Of a stretch of 64,000 nt of DNA, positions 50,489 to 59,590 are shown in pieces. The notes under the pieces were generated by a model. It had not been told where the DNA came from and ran no database searches. It saw nothing but the letters and a program-made list of their open reading frames with translations. Each line of letters opens with the position of its first letter. The stretch's first letter is position 1. The translations under genes and the position numbers were made by a program. Source of the DNA: Hyalangium gracile (GTDB lineage Bacteria; Myxococcota; Myxococcia; Myxococcales; Myxococcaceae); contig NZ_JAHXBG010000010.1 of NCBI RefSeq assembly GCF_020103725.1, forward strand, positions 1 through 64,000. The letters run 5' to 3'.

Positions 50489-51562
50489 TCACCAGAGCAT
50501 GTCCTGCTCCTCGGTCACGCCCGGCAGGTTCGCCAGCGTGTACGTGCGGCCCTGCACTCGCACGGTGCCCTCGAAGAGCCCCACTGGCTGCGCGAAGTGG
50601 CTCACCACCAGGCGCAGGTCCTTCTCCTCGCGGTGGACGTAGATGGGCTTGAAGCGCAGATCCACCGCGCCGTCGTCCGTCCTCACCCGCCACGGATCCA
50701 GCAGCTCCTTCGGGTCGTACTCGAAGCGCGCGCTCCCCAGCGGGTAGATGCGATCTCCCACCCACAGCGCGTTCTCGGTCTGCCCCGAGCCCTCGTTGAA
50801 GCCCTCCGCGAAGTTGAAGCCCACGGGCGTCCCGTCCGCCAGCCGGCCCGCCGCGAAGGCCCAGCGCCACGCGGTGTGTCGCGCCAGGTAGCCCTGCGTG
50901 TAGTCCAGCCCGCCCACGCCTCCATCCATCCGGAAGCGCTTGCCCCCCGCCTCCAGGCTCCCCAGCGCCAGCAGCCCGCTGCGCTTCTGCGTCACGTTCA
51001 CCAGCCCGTCCTGCTCCACCGGGGCAATCAGCGTGAGCGCGGGAGGCCCGCCGGCCACCAGCAGCTCGCCCCGCCACTGGAAGGACTGGAGGCTCCCGGT
51101 CCGCACCCGGCTGACGTCCACCTCCAATTGGTAGCGCTCGTCCTCCTCGCCCCGCCGCGCGGAGAGCCGGCCTCCAATCGTCCTGAACGAGGCGGCCAGC
51201 CCGGCGCCTGGCCGGTCGCTCACCGCCACCTGCGGTCCGGGTGCTCCGAGGAAGCTCACGTCGGCCAGCGGCCGGCGATCCTTCAGGTCCACCGCGACGG
51301 CGAAGGCGCTCGAGGTGTAGCCCAGGTCGATGACCGCGAAGACGGCGGCCACCTCGGGCGTGGCGGCGAAGGTGTAGAGCCAGCGCTTGCGCTTGAGCAG
51401 CCGAGCCGCCGCCGCGGGCGCCCACCGGCCCTGGAGCCGCCCCAGGTCCACCTCGGGCAGCTCGCCCTGGTACTTGCCGAAGCGAGGCTCGCCCTGGCTC
51501 GTGGCCACGGAGTTCGGGACGGGAGGAAGCGGCATCTCTCGCTCGGGTGTCATCTCTCTCAT
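50489..51562 (-). CDS. DUF2804 family protein
   Basis: The product has 357 residues of the DUF2804 family: WLYTFAATPEVAAVFAVIDL, SLQSFQWRGELLVAGGPP, TQKRSGLLALGSL, GGLDYTQGYLARHTAWRWAFA and FNEGSGQTENALWVGDRIYP. The fold is probably a lipocalin-like double beta domain; function unknown. An ATG at 51553 is an alternative start. It ends the minus-strand run of five genes beginning at 55720. Confidence 0.8.
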   Translation of the reverse strand: MREMTPEREMPLPPVPNSVATSQGEPRFGKYQGELPEVDLGRLQGRWAPAAAARLLKRKRWLYTFAATPEVAAVFAVIDLGYTSSAFAVAVDLKDRRPLADVSFLGAPGPQVAVSDRPGAGLAASFRTIGGRLSARRGEEDERYQLEVDVSRVRTGSLQSFQWRGELLVAGGPPALTLIAPVEQDGLVNVTQKRSGLLALGSLEAGGKRFRMDGGVGGLDYTQGYLARHTAWRWAFAAGRLADGTPVGFNFAEGFNEGSGQTENALWVGDRIYPLGSARFEYDPKELLDPWRVRTDDGAVDLRFKPIYVHREEKDLRLVVSHFAQPVGLFEGTVRVQGRTYTLANLPGVTEEQDMLW

Positions 51563-51638
51563 TGTGGAGAGTTGCCCGCGCGCGCGCCACGAAACCGGCT
51601 CCGGGAGGATCGATCCCGGACAGACCCGCCCCCCAGGA

Positions 51639-52208
51639 CTACCAGGTGATGTGCAGATCGAAACTGATGGGCGAGGACTGCGTTACACGGATGGTGGGGG
51701 TGACCTTCGTCATCCGCAGCCCCTCCTCCAGCAGGCCTCGGAGGAAGTGGGGCGACAAGCCCACGCCGGTGCGGAACTCCATGCGGTAGCCGCGCTCGTG
51801 TATCTCCACGGCGTTGACGACGATGGGCGAGGAGTCGAACCGCAGGTGCTCCGGGAACTTCTTGAGGAAGCGCGCGGGCCCCAGCAGCGGCAGGTTCACC
51901 GACACCACGCGCCCCAGCACCGTCTGCGAGAAGCCCTGGGCGAACTGCTGGCCCAGCCTGCGCCGCCCCTCCTCCACCGTCAGCCCCGGGTAGAAGTGCT
52001 TGCAGGCGATGTCCAGGCAGCGCCGGAACAGGCTCAGCGGGTACTGGGGGACCAGGTCGTCCCGATCAAAGCCTGCCTCGCGCAGCTCCGCCTCGAAGGC
52101 CTCGTTGCGCGGCAGCCCGAGCACGAACAGCCCTTCGAAGAGGATCGCGCGCGACATGGGCTCCACCCCGAGCGGGGGCGGCGTCAACGGGCTCGTCCGC
52201 TTCTGCAT
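51639..52208 (-). CDS. DUF2378 (TIGR02265) Myxococcales-specific protein
   Basis: The product has 189 residues with the TIGR02265/DUF2378 pattern: ILFEGLFVLG, YPLSLFRRCLDIACKHFYPG, RRRLGQQFAQGFSQTVLGRV, RFLKKFPEHLRFDSSPIVVN and LSPHFLRGLLEEGL. This paralogous family is restricted to myxobacteria; function unknown. It is a good lineage marker for the window. Start ATG 52208. Confidence 0.85.
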   Translation of the reverse strand: MQKRTSPLTPPPLGVEPMSRAILFEGLFVLGLPRNEAFEAELREAGFDRDDLVPQYPLSLFRRCLDIACKHFYPGLTVEEGRRRLGQQFAQGFSQTVLGRVVSVNLPLLGPARFLKKFPEHLRFDSSPIVVNAVEIHERGYRMEFRTGVGLSPHFLRGLLEEGLRMTKVTPTIRVTQSSPISFDLHITW

Positions 52209-52288
52209 GGCCCGAAGACTCACACCAAAGCGACTCGGAGTGAAAGTCCTGAACCCTACAAACAACCCTTGACGTTGGATGCACCGCG

Positions 52289-53461
52289 TCACGAACGGCC
52301 GAAGATGATGCGCTCCTCGCTCAGCAGCCGCGTGGTGAGCGTCAGGCACAGGGCCGCCGCGGCCACGCACCCCAGCGCGCCCAGGAGGAAGGGCAGCGGG
52401 CCGACGGCCTGGCCCCGCATCACCTCGCCCACCAGGAGCTGCTGGCTGAAGATGGGAATGGCGTACATCCACAGCTGGCTCTGGATGGGCGAGACGGCCA
52501 GCAGCATGCCGGGCACCATGGGCAGCAGCAGCAGCAGCTGGATGTACGTCTGCGCTTCCTTGAAGGAGCGCGCATAGGTGGACACCAGCATCTGCCCCGC
52601 CGAGGCCACCAGCGCCAGCGGCACCACCGTGGCGAGCATGCCGAGCACCGCCGCCACATCGAAGCGCGCCTTCACGCCCAGGTCCTGCAGCGGCACGTGG
52701 CTGGCCGCCAGGAGGAAGGCCGTGAGGCACACGCCGATGGCCACCCACGCGAGCACCACCGTGGTGAGCCACTTGCCCAGCACCACCGCGCCGCGGTGCA
52801 CCGGGTTGAGCAGCAGGGGTTCCAGCGAGCCGCGCTCGCGCTCTCCCGCCATGGTGTCGATGGCCACGTTCATCCCGCCCATGAAGGCGGCGAAGACCAG
52901 GAAGATGGGGATCATGTTGAGGATGTTGGCGGCCATGCGCTCGGGCGTGGCCAGGTCCACCTCGTCCACGCGCACGGGGGTGGCCAGCTCGGGCGAGACG
53001 CCTCGGGCGAAGAGGCGCTGGGCGCCGATCATCCCCGAGTAGCCCTCCAGCAGGGGGCTCAGCCGCCGGACGGTGGCGCGCGCCTGGTTGCGCGAGTTGT
53101 CCACCACGAGCTGCACCGCGGCGGGGTGTCCCGAGGTGAAGTCCTTGCCGTAGTCCGCCGGGATGATGAGCACGGCGTCCAGCTCGCCGGCCTGGATGAG
53201 CGCCTCGTAGTCCTTGGGCGTCTCCTTGAGGATGGCGCCGTGGCGCTCCAGGAAGGCCATGAGGCTGGGAGCGTTCTCGCGGCCGATGACGGAGACCTCC
53301 AGCGGCTTGCCCTCGCGGAACCACGAGGCCATCAGCGTGAACATGACGGCGAAGATGAGCGGGCCGATGAGCGGACCGGCCAGCGCGCTCATCACCGAGC
53401 GCCTGTCGCGCAGGTGGTCCTTCATCTCCTTGCGGAAGACGGTGGCGATGAGCCTCCTCAT
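52289..53461 (-). CDS. ABC-2 type permease (NatB-like)
   Basis: The product has 390 residues with one N-terminal TM helix, a large extracytoplasmic domain (~50-190) and five or so C-terminal helices (IFLVFAAFMGGMNVAIDTMA, GKWLTTVVLAWVAIGVCLTA, LATVVPLALVASAGQMLV). ERERGSLEPLLLNPV is the conserved intracellular loop of NatB/ABC-2 exporters. It pairs with the ATPase upstream (ATGA overlap at 53458-53461). Substrate unknown; relatives export Na+ or lipophilic compounds. Confidence 0.85.
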   Translation of the reverse strand: MRRLIATVFRKEMKDHLRDRRSVMSALAGPLIGPLIFAVMFTLMASWFREGKPLEVSVIGRENAPSLMAFLERHGAILKETPKDYEALIQAGELDAVLIIPADYGKDFTSGHPAAVQLVVDNSRNQARATVRRLSPLLEGYSGMIGAQRLFARGVSPELATPVRVDEVDLATPERMAANILNMIPIFLVFAAFMGGMNVAIDTMAGERERGSLEPLLLNPVHRGAVVLGKWLTTVVLAWVAIGVCLTAFLLAASHVPLQDLGVKARFDVAAVLGMLATVVPLALVASAGQMLVSTYARSFKEAQTYIQLLLLLPMVPGMLLAVSPIQSQLWMYAIPIFSQQLLVGEVMRGQAVGPLPFLLGALGCVAAAALCLTLTTRLLSEERIIFGRS

Positions 53462-54192
53462 TGCATCAACCCCTGGTCGGTGCCGATGACGGACACGAAC
53501 GCCTCCTCCAGGCTCTCCTTGCCGGTGCGGGCGCGCAGCTCATCCGGGCTGCCCTCGGCCACCACGCGGCCCCGGGCGATGACGACGATACGGTCACACA
53601 GCGCGGCCACCTCCTGCATGACGTGGCTGGAGAAGAGCACGCAGTGCCCCTCCTCCTTGAGCCGGCGGATGAGGGTGCGCACGGCGCGGGTGCTCATCAC
53701 GTCCAGGCCGTTGGTGGGCTCGTCCAGCAGCACGTTGCGAGGGCTGTGCACGAGGGCGCGCGCCAGGGCCACCTTCATGCGCTCGCCCTGGCTGAAGCCC
53801 TCGGCGCGCCGGTTGGCGATGTCCTTCATGTCCAGCAGGGCGATGAGCTCGTCCACGCGCTTGTCGAGCGCCGCGCCGGACAGCCCGTGGAGCTCCCCGG
53901 CGTACCGGGCGTGCTCGCGGGCGGTGAGGCGCGGGTAGAGGCCGCGCGCGTCCGGCAGCACGCCGATGGCGCGGCGCACGTCCATGGGGCGCTCGGCCAC
54001 ATCCAGGCCGTCCACGCGAGCGGTGCCGCGGTCCGGCTTGATGAGGGTGTAGAGCATCCGCAGCGTGGTCGTCTTGCCGGCGCCGTTGGGCCCCAGCAGG
54101 CCCGTGACGACGCCGTCCGCGGCGGCGAAGGACACATCCTCCACCGCCGTCACCGCGCCGAAGCGCTTGTGAAGGTTGCGCACTTCAATCAT
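53458..54192 (-). CDS. ABC transporter ATPase (NatA-like)
   Basis: The product has 244 residues: Walker A GPNGAGKTTTLRM, Q-loop region IGVLPDARGLYP, signature FSQGERMKVALARALV, Walker B NVLLDEPTNGLD and H-loop FSSHVMQE. The NatA-type 'LPDxRGLYPRLT' sequence matches Na+/ABC-2 exporters. Thirteen bases separate it from the hydrolase gene upstream, and it overlaps the permease gene downstream. Confidence 0.9.
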   Translation of the reverse strand: MIEVRNLHKRFGAVTAVEDVSFAAADGVVTGLLGPNGAGKTTTLRMLYTLIKPDRGTARVDGLDVAERPMDVRRAIGVLPDARGLYPRLTAREHARYAGELHGLSGAALDKRVDELIALLDMKDIANRRAEGFSQGERMKVALARALVHSPRNVLLDEPTNGLDVMSTRAVRTLIRRLKEEGHCVLFSSHVMQEVAALCDRIVVIARGRVVAEGSPDELRARTGKESLEEAFVSVIGTDQGLMQ

Positions 54193-54205
54193 CGACGGCT
54201 CCCCA

Positions 54206-55720
54206 TCAAGGTACCGGGCCCGCGAACGAGGTGAAGAACGGAGGGCGCGTCAGGTCCGAGCCACACCCGGGCTTCAAGCCGTCCACGCTGCCCTTCGTCA
54301 CGAAGTCCGCCATCAGCGCCTGGATGCAGCCCAGCACCATCGTGTTGTGGCCCACGCCGGGCACCACCACGTGCAGGCTGCGGGAGAGCGTCTTCTTCGC
54401 CTCCTCTCCCCACACGGGCGGCGTCACCGGGTCCAGCTCTCCGGACAGCAGCAACGTGGGCACCGAGGACGTCACCGGCTCCCGGTAGCCCTCCGGCACC
54501 GTGCCGCGCGGCCACACCTTGCACGGCTCGAGCATGTTGCGGACCATCTGCTCGCCGAACCAGGTGCCCTTCGCCTCGCGGGTGATGGCCTCGTCGGTGA
54601 TGAAGGGCGCGTCCTCCGCGCACACCACCGAGAAGAACATGCCGTGGCTGATCGTCTCACTCATGCCTCCCGAGACGCCCTGGCTCAGCGCGACGAACGG
54701 AGTCCAGTCCCCCTTCGTTGCCCGGTCCAGCATCAGCGGCACCAGCGTGGCGATCTCCGGCACGTAGAGCTGGCCGAACAGCATCTGCAGGAAGACGGTC
54801 CGCGAGAGGGTGATCTCCTCCGGCACGCCGGTGAGCGGGTGCTCCACGCTCACCTTCACCGGCGCCTGCCCCATCTGCTCCACCATCGCCTGCACCCGGG
54901 AGCGCAGCTCGGGGAACGCCTTGGCGCAGCTGGCGTCCTTCTCGCAGTGCTCGAAGAGCAGGTCCAGCGCCCGCTGCCCGTCCCGAGGCATGTACAGCGG
55001 CAGGTACAGGCTCATGGGCGCCACGCCGTCCAGCACCACCGTGCGCACGCGCTCCGGGTGCTGGCGCATGTACACGAGCGCCGCCCTCGTCCCGTACGAG
55101 ATGCCCCACAGGTTGAGCTTCTCGTAGCCCAGCGCCTCGCGCACCTCGTCCAGGTCATCCATCGCGATGGGCGTGGTGTACAGGCGAGGGTCCGCGTCGT
55201 AGCCCGCCACGCACTTCTTGAACTCCTCCTCGCGGTAGGCGTCGTCGAACTTCGCGGCCAGCCCCTCGTTGATGGGGTCCGGGTGGCACTTCAGCGGCCG
55301 CGACGCGCCCGTGCCGCGCTGGTCCACCAGGACGATGTCCCTGTTGCGGTGCAGCCGGTCCACCATCTTCAGGACCTTCACCTCCGTGGCCGCCTGCCCC
55401 GGCCCGCCCGCCAGCAGCACCACCGGATCCGGCTCCGCCGTGGCCGCCAGCGCCGGCACCACCACCACGCGCAGCGGCACCTTGCGCCCCTGCTTCGCCG
55501 CCCGGTCCTCGAAGACTTCGTATGTGCCGCAAAGGGTCTGGTACTCGATGCCCTCCACGCGGCAGGAGCTCAGGTTCACCCGGCGTCCGGACTGCTGCCC
55601 ACCGCCCCGGCTGCACGCCCCCGTCAGCACCACCGCGAGCGCCAGGAGCATGGTGAGTCGGAAGTGCCTCACTCCTCCCGGCCGCAGGCGTGGATCAACG
55701 TTGAGGGTTTCGCCGGGCAC
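54206..55720 (-). CDS. TAP-like alpha/beta hydrolase lipoprotein
   Basis: The product has 504 residues. An N-terminal signal ends in a lipobox (VVLTGACS). The hydrolase shows VVLLAGGPGQAATE, DIVLVDQRGTGAS, LWGISYGTRAALVYMRQHPE (Ser), LLSGELDPVTPP (Asp) and VPGVGHNTM (His), with a cap domain between and a TAP-like C-terminal segment. It resembles SlpD/SlpE and tripeptidyl aminopeptidases. Start is GTG 55720, GGAGG six bases upstream. It heads the five-gene minus-strand run. Confidence 0.85.
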   Translation of the reverse strand: MPGETLNVDPRLRPGGVRHFRLTMLLALAVVLTGACSRGGGQQSGRRVNLSSCRVEGIEYQTLCGTYEVFEDRAAKQGRKVPLRVVVVPALAATAEPDPVVLLAGGPGQAATEVKVLKMVDRLHRNRDIVLVDQRGTGASRPLKCHPDPINEGLAAKFDDAYREEEFKKCVAGYDADPRLYTTPIAMDDLDEVREALGYEKLNLWGISYGTRAALVYMRQHPERVRTVVLDGVAPMSLYLPLYMPRDGQRALDLLFEHCEKDASCAKAFPELRSRVQAMVEQMGQAPVKVSVEHPLTGVPEEITLSRTVFLQMLFGQLYVPEIATLVPLMLDRATKGDWTPFVALSQGVSGGMSETISHGMFFSVVCAEDAPFITDEAITREAKGTWFGEQMVRNMLEPCKVWPRGTVPEGYREPVTSSVPTLLLSGELDPVTPPVWGEEAKKTLSRSLHVVVPGVGHNTMVLGCIQALMADFVTKGSVDGLKPGCGSDLTRPPFFTSFAGPVP

Positions 55721-55842
55721 GCGCTTCCTCCATGAGTCTCGGGCCTACCGGGACTTACCACCCCAGCCCTCCTGGCGCACCTCGCTCCCGGTGCTCGCGG
55801 CCTTGAATCCCATCCCCCTGGGGCCCGTCCACTGCTAAGCCC

Positions 55843-56670
55843 ATGCCCACCATGAAACGATCCCTTCTCGTCCTCCTGGCCCTGTCGCTGCTCACCCTCA
55901 CCGGCTGCGCCACGCTCAAGAAGCTCTTCAAGAAGCCGCGCGTCACCTTCAAGACCGCGCGCCTGTCGAGCGCCTCGCTCTCGGACGCCACCGTGGACGT
56001 CGTCTACCAGGTGGACAACCCCAACACCTTCGGCCTCTCGCTCGCCAAGGTGGACTACGCCTTCTTCGTCGAGGGCAAGCAGGTGGTCGCCGGCAGCCCT
56101 CGCAAGGGCCTGCAGCTGAAGGCCCGCGACAGCAGCGAGCTCGTCTTCCCCGCCAACGTGAAGTTCGCGGACATCGTCCCCGTGGTGGAGACGTTCCTCA
56201 CCAAGGACGCGGCCGCCTACAAGGTGCAGGGCGAGCTGGGCATCGACACGCCCATCGGCGTCATCAGCTTCCCCCTCACGCACGAGGGCACCTTCGAGGT
56301 GCCCAAGGTCCCCAACGTCCAGTTCGAGGCGCCGCGCATCAGCAACATCTCCCTCACCGGCGCCACGGTGGAGTTCCCCCTCAGCATCACCAACCGCAAC
56401 AGCTTCCCCCTGCCCATCGCCGGGCTGGCCGGAGACCTCAAGGTGGCCGGCGCCAGCGTGGGCACCCTGTCCACGGGTGACCTCGGCATGCTCGATGGCA
56501 AGGGCAGCCGCCAGGTGACGCTCCCCCTGCAGATCAACTTCGCCCGCGCCGCCTCCGCCGCCTCGGCGCTGCGCTCGGGTAACGCCCAGGTGACATGGAA
56601 CGCGCGCGTCACCTCCGGCAGCCAGAACCTGCCGATCAACATCGGCCAGCTCCTGCAATTCAGACGCTGA
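55843..56670 (+). CDS. LEA type 2 (WHy domain) lipoprotein
   Basis: The product has 275 residues with lipobox LTLTGCA and two LEA14-like/WHy beta domains (DVVYQVDNPNTFGLSLAKVD and EFPLSITNRNSFPLPIAGLA give the NPN and NRN signatures). Bacterial LEA2 lipoproteins act in envelope or desiccation tolerance; function here is inferred. Divergent from the TAP-like gene across 122 bases. Confidence 0.85.
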   Translation: MPTMKRSLLVLLALSLLTLTGCATLKKLFKKPRVTFKTARLSSASLSDATVDVVYQVDNPNTFGLSLAKVDYAFFVEGKQVVAGSPRKGLQLKARDSSELVFPANVKFADIVPVVETFLTKDAAAYKVQGELGIDTPIGVISFPLTHEGTFEVPKVPNVQFEAPRISNISLTGATVEFPLSITNRNSFPLPIAGLAGDLKVAGASVGTLSTGDLGMLDGKGSRQVTLPLQINFARAASAASALRSGNAQVTWNARVTSGSQNLPINIGQLLQFRR

Positions 56671-56774
56671 TCGGCGGGCCCCCCGAGCGGTGTGCTTTAC
56701 CCTCCGGCTCGCGCTCTGCCATGCTCGGGGCATTCCCCGAGACTGTGGGGCCGAGCCCCCGGAGGAACGACACG

Positions 56775-57215
56775 ATGACGCGGATGTGGGTGGTGAGCGG
56801 CCTGATGCTCGCGCTGGTGGGCTGCTCTCGCATCGAGACCCGGCCGAATCCCCAGGACGAGGACACCCTCTTCGGCTCCAACGTCCCCCTCATCAAGGCG
56901 CCGGCGAAGGACCGCTGCGCCGCTCACGGGAAGTCCTCGGTGCGCGCCTCCTGTGACGACGCCAGATACCTGGGCACCGAGTACACCCGGCGGCTCTCCG
57001 TGGGTGACGATGTGTGCATCGAGGGCGGCTACGGCGACGAGCCTGGCCCCTCCTGCAACGCCCGGGCGGCCGTCATCGACACGGGCCCCAACGGGGTGAA
57101 GCTGGAGATCCGCAGCGCCAGGCCGGACTCCCGCTGGTTCAAGTCCGAGATGCGACATGCCTGGTACGAGGAGGGCGCGTTGGTGGACCTCTACCTCGCC
57201 GAGCGGGGTTATTAG
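56775..57215 (+). CDS. Small Cys-rich lipoprotein
   Basis: The product has 146 residues. Lipobox ALVGCSR, then a compact domain with four further Cys (RCAAHG, ASCDDAR, DVCIEGG, PSCNAR), probably two disulfides. No family recognised. GGAGG starts 14 bases before the ATG. Six bases separate it from the EcsC-family gene, so they may be co-transcribed. Confidence 0.65.
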   Translation: MTRMWVVSGLMLALVGCSRIETRPNPQDEDTLFGSNVPLIKAPAKDRCAAHGKSSVRASCDDARYLGTEYTRRLSVGDDVCIEGGYGDEPGPSCNARAAVIDTGPNGVKLEIRSARPDSRWFKSEMRHAWYEEGALVDLYLAERGY

Positions 57216-57221
57216 AACACC

Positions 57222-57851
57222 ATGGCTTTCTACGATTCCTTCGTCGAGCGGCTGCAGTCCTTCAAGATGCTGACCCCCGCCGAGCTGAAGAAGCTGGCGG
57301 GCGCCAAGCTGTCCGACGTGGTGCTGCAGGAGATCGCCCGCTCGCGCACCCGGGTGGCGGACCTGGAGAAGCGCTTCCCCTCGGCCGGACCCAAGGAGCT
57401 GGCCCAGCACCTCATCGAGGGCAAGAAGGCCCTGGCCGGCATGGCCGGCGGGGTGAGCGGCGTGTTCGGCCTCATCTCCGTGCCCGCCGACATGGTCTTC
57501 ATGTCGTGGCTGCAGATCATCCTCCTGGTGGACCTGGCCACGCTCTACAAGGTGAACCTCAAGAGCGAGCGCGCGCGGGGCGAGCTGCTGGACTTGTTCG
57601 GCTACGCCAATGGCCTGGGGCCACTGCAACGCTCCAGCCCGAAGGTGCTCGGCGGGCTGGCGGCGAGGCTGCTGGCCAAGGGCGGGCTGCCCACGCTGGG
57701 CCGGGCCATGCCGCTGGTGGCCGCGCCCATCACCGCCTACCTGAACAACCAGCACATCCAGTCGGTGGGCGATCAGGCCGTGCGCTTCTACGAGGGCTTC
57801 GACAAGGCCCACGCCAAGGCCCGCGGCTCGCGCGAGAAGAAGACGGGCTGA
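57222..57851 (+). CDS. EcsC-family protein
   Basis: The product has 209 residues with the EcsC pattern: helical N-terminus, hydrophobic GMAGGVSGVFGLISVPADMV, then LQIILLVDLATLYKVNLKS and GRAMPLVAAPITAYLNNQHI. EcsC proteins are membrane-associated and linked to export or protease function in Bacillus; the role in myxobacteria is unknown. Follows the small lipoprotein by six bases. Confidence 0.8.
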   Translation: MAFYDSFVERLQSFKMLTPAELKKLAGAKLSDVVLQEIARSRTRVADLEKRFPSAGPKELAQHLIEGKKALAGMAGGVSGVFGLISVPADMVFMSWLQIILLVDLATLYKVNLKSERARGELLDLFGYANGLGPLQRSSPKVLGGLAARLLAKGGLPTLGRAMPLVAAPITAYLNNQHIQSVGDQAVRFYEGFDKAHAKARGSREKKTG

Positions 57852-57878
57852 GCCTCCGCCCGGGCGCGCCACGTCGCT

Positions 57879-59495
57879 CTAGCCGTCGCGGGCCTCGCTC
57901 GCGGCCTCGACGCAGCCGCGGACGGCGGCGCGCTGCACCTCCCGGGGGAGCAGCACATGGAAGGTGCTGCCGTCGCCCTGGCGCCCCGTGGATTCGGCCC
58001 AGATGCGGCCGCCATGACGCTCGACGATGCCGCGGGCGATGGTCAGCCCCAGCCCCAGGCCTCCATACGAGACGCCGTGCGCCCGGCCGAACCGCTCGAA
58101 GATGAAGCGCAGCTTCTCGGGAGGGATGCCCAGGCCGTGATCCCGGACCGTGACGTGGACGAACTCCCCTTCCCGCCGCGCTCCCACGATGATGGTGCCA
58201 CCGTCGGGCGAGTAGCGCATGGCGTTGGAGAGCAGGTTGGTGAACACCTGATCCAGCCGCTCGCGGTCCGCCGCCAGCACCAGCCCGTCCGGGACATGGA
58301 GGTGGATACGCCGCTCCTCCTGGAGCGGCTCGAGGTGCTCGGCCACCTCGGAGAGCAGCTCGCGCAGCTCCACCACGCCCGGCTCCAGGTGCAGCTCGCC
58401 CCGCTGGAGCTTGCTCACGTCCAGCAGGTTCTCCACCAGCCGGGCCATCCGGTCCACGCTGCGGGCCAGCCCCTGGAGGGCTCGCTCCACCCCGCCGTTC
58501 ATCCCATCGCCTCCCTTGCGCCGGGCCAGGAAGACGAAGCTGCGCGCTGCCTGCAGGGGGGTGCGCAGCTCGTGCGCCGCCATGGTGAGGAAGACGTCCT
58601 TGGCCTCGCCCGCCGCCCGGAGCGCCTCGATGGCTCGCCGGCTGTCGTCGATGTCCGTGGCGGTGACGATCCATCCGGTGAGCACGCCGGGCTCCTCGAG
58701 CTCCGGGAGCATGCGGCCCTGGAACCAGCGGTAGGCCCCGTCCGAGCTCCGCCGCAGCCGGTACTCAACCTCCGTGGGCTGCCCGCTCCGATGTGAGCGG
58801 GACCAGGCGGCGCGAGCGCGCTCCAGGTCCTCGGGGTGGAAGATGCTGTCGATGGCCTCCCACTGCCGGCCCTGCTCGGGGCTGAGCCCCGCGTACTCCA
58901 GCCAGCAGCGGTTGGTATAGGTGATGGCTCCGTCCGGCAGCATGGCCCAGATGAACAGCGGCAGCGCGTCCACCAGCGTGCGGAAGCGCAGCTCGCTCTG
59001 CCGGGCCAGCATCCTGCGCTCCAGCTCCCAGAGCGCGGCCTCCTGGCGCTGCAGCCGCTGCTGCTGGAGGTACAGCGCCACGAAGACCTCCACCTTCCAG
59101 CGCAGCACGTCCGGGTTGAAGGGCTTCACCACGTAGTCCACCGCGCCGTGCTCGTAGCCGTGGACCAGGTCCGCCTCCTCGCGGCTGTGGGCGGTGAGGA
59201 AGATGATGGGGGTGTAGCGCGAGCGCTGCCGCTGGCGGATGAGCCGGGCCGTCTCGAAGCCGTCCAGGTCCGGCATCTGCACATCCAGCAGGATGACGGC
59301 GAAGTCCTCGCGCAGCAGATGACGCAGCGCTTCCTGACCCGAGGAGGCACGGACGAGCCGCTGGCCGAGCGGCTCCAGGATCGCCTCCAGGGCGAGCAGG
59401 TTGGACGGATGGTCGTCCACCATGAGGATGCAGGTCTTGAGCGGCTCGGCCTGGGGCGTGAACTGGGGCGTGCTGGTAATGCCTTCCACGACCAT
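57879..59495 (-). CDS. Hybrid receiver-PAS histidine kinase
   Basis: The product has 538 residues. Receiver ([34 protein letters not shown] with phospho-Asp, [10 protein letters not shown]), short coiled coil, PAS domain ([20 protein letters not shown] ... YRWFQGRM), DHp with H box [20 protein letters not shown] and HATPase ([36 protein letters not shown]). Soluble. AAGGAGG precedes ATG 59495; the larger open frame upstream is not coding. Its regulated partner is not adjacent. Confidence 0.88.
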   Translation of the reverse strand: MVVEGITSTPQFTPQAEPLKTCILMVDDHPSNLLALEAILEPLGQRLVRASSGQEALRHLLREDFAVILLDVQMPDLDGFETARLIRQRQRSRYTPIIFLTAHSREEADLVHGYEHGAVDYVVKPFNPDVLRWKVEVFVALYLQQQRLQRQEAALWELERRMLARQSELRFRTLVDALPLFIWAMLPDGAITYTNRCWLEYAGLSPEQGRQWEAIDSIFHPEDLERARAAWSRSHRSGQPTEVEYRLRRSSDGAYRWFQGRMLPELEEPGVLTGWIVTATDIDDSRRAIEALRAAGEAKDVFLTMAAHELRTPLQAARSFVFLARRKGGDGMNGGVERALQGLARSVDRMARLVENLLDVSKLQRGELHLEPGVVELRELLSEVAEHLEPLQEERRIHLHVPDGLVLAADRERLDQVFTNLLSNAMRYSPDGGTIIVGARREGEFVHVTVRDHGLGIPPEKLRFIFERFGRAHGVSYGGLGLGLTIARGIVERHGGRIWAESTGRQGDGSTFHVLLPREVQRAAVRGCVEAASEARDG

Positions 59496-59590
59496 CCGCC
59501 TCCTTCGGGTCCGTTGTCCGGAGGTCTGTGCTGAACTCCAACTGGGTAACGCTGGGCACGGTAAGGATTTCCTCCGCTCCCCTGCCTGCC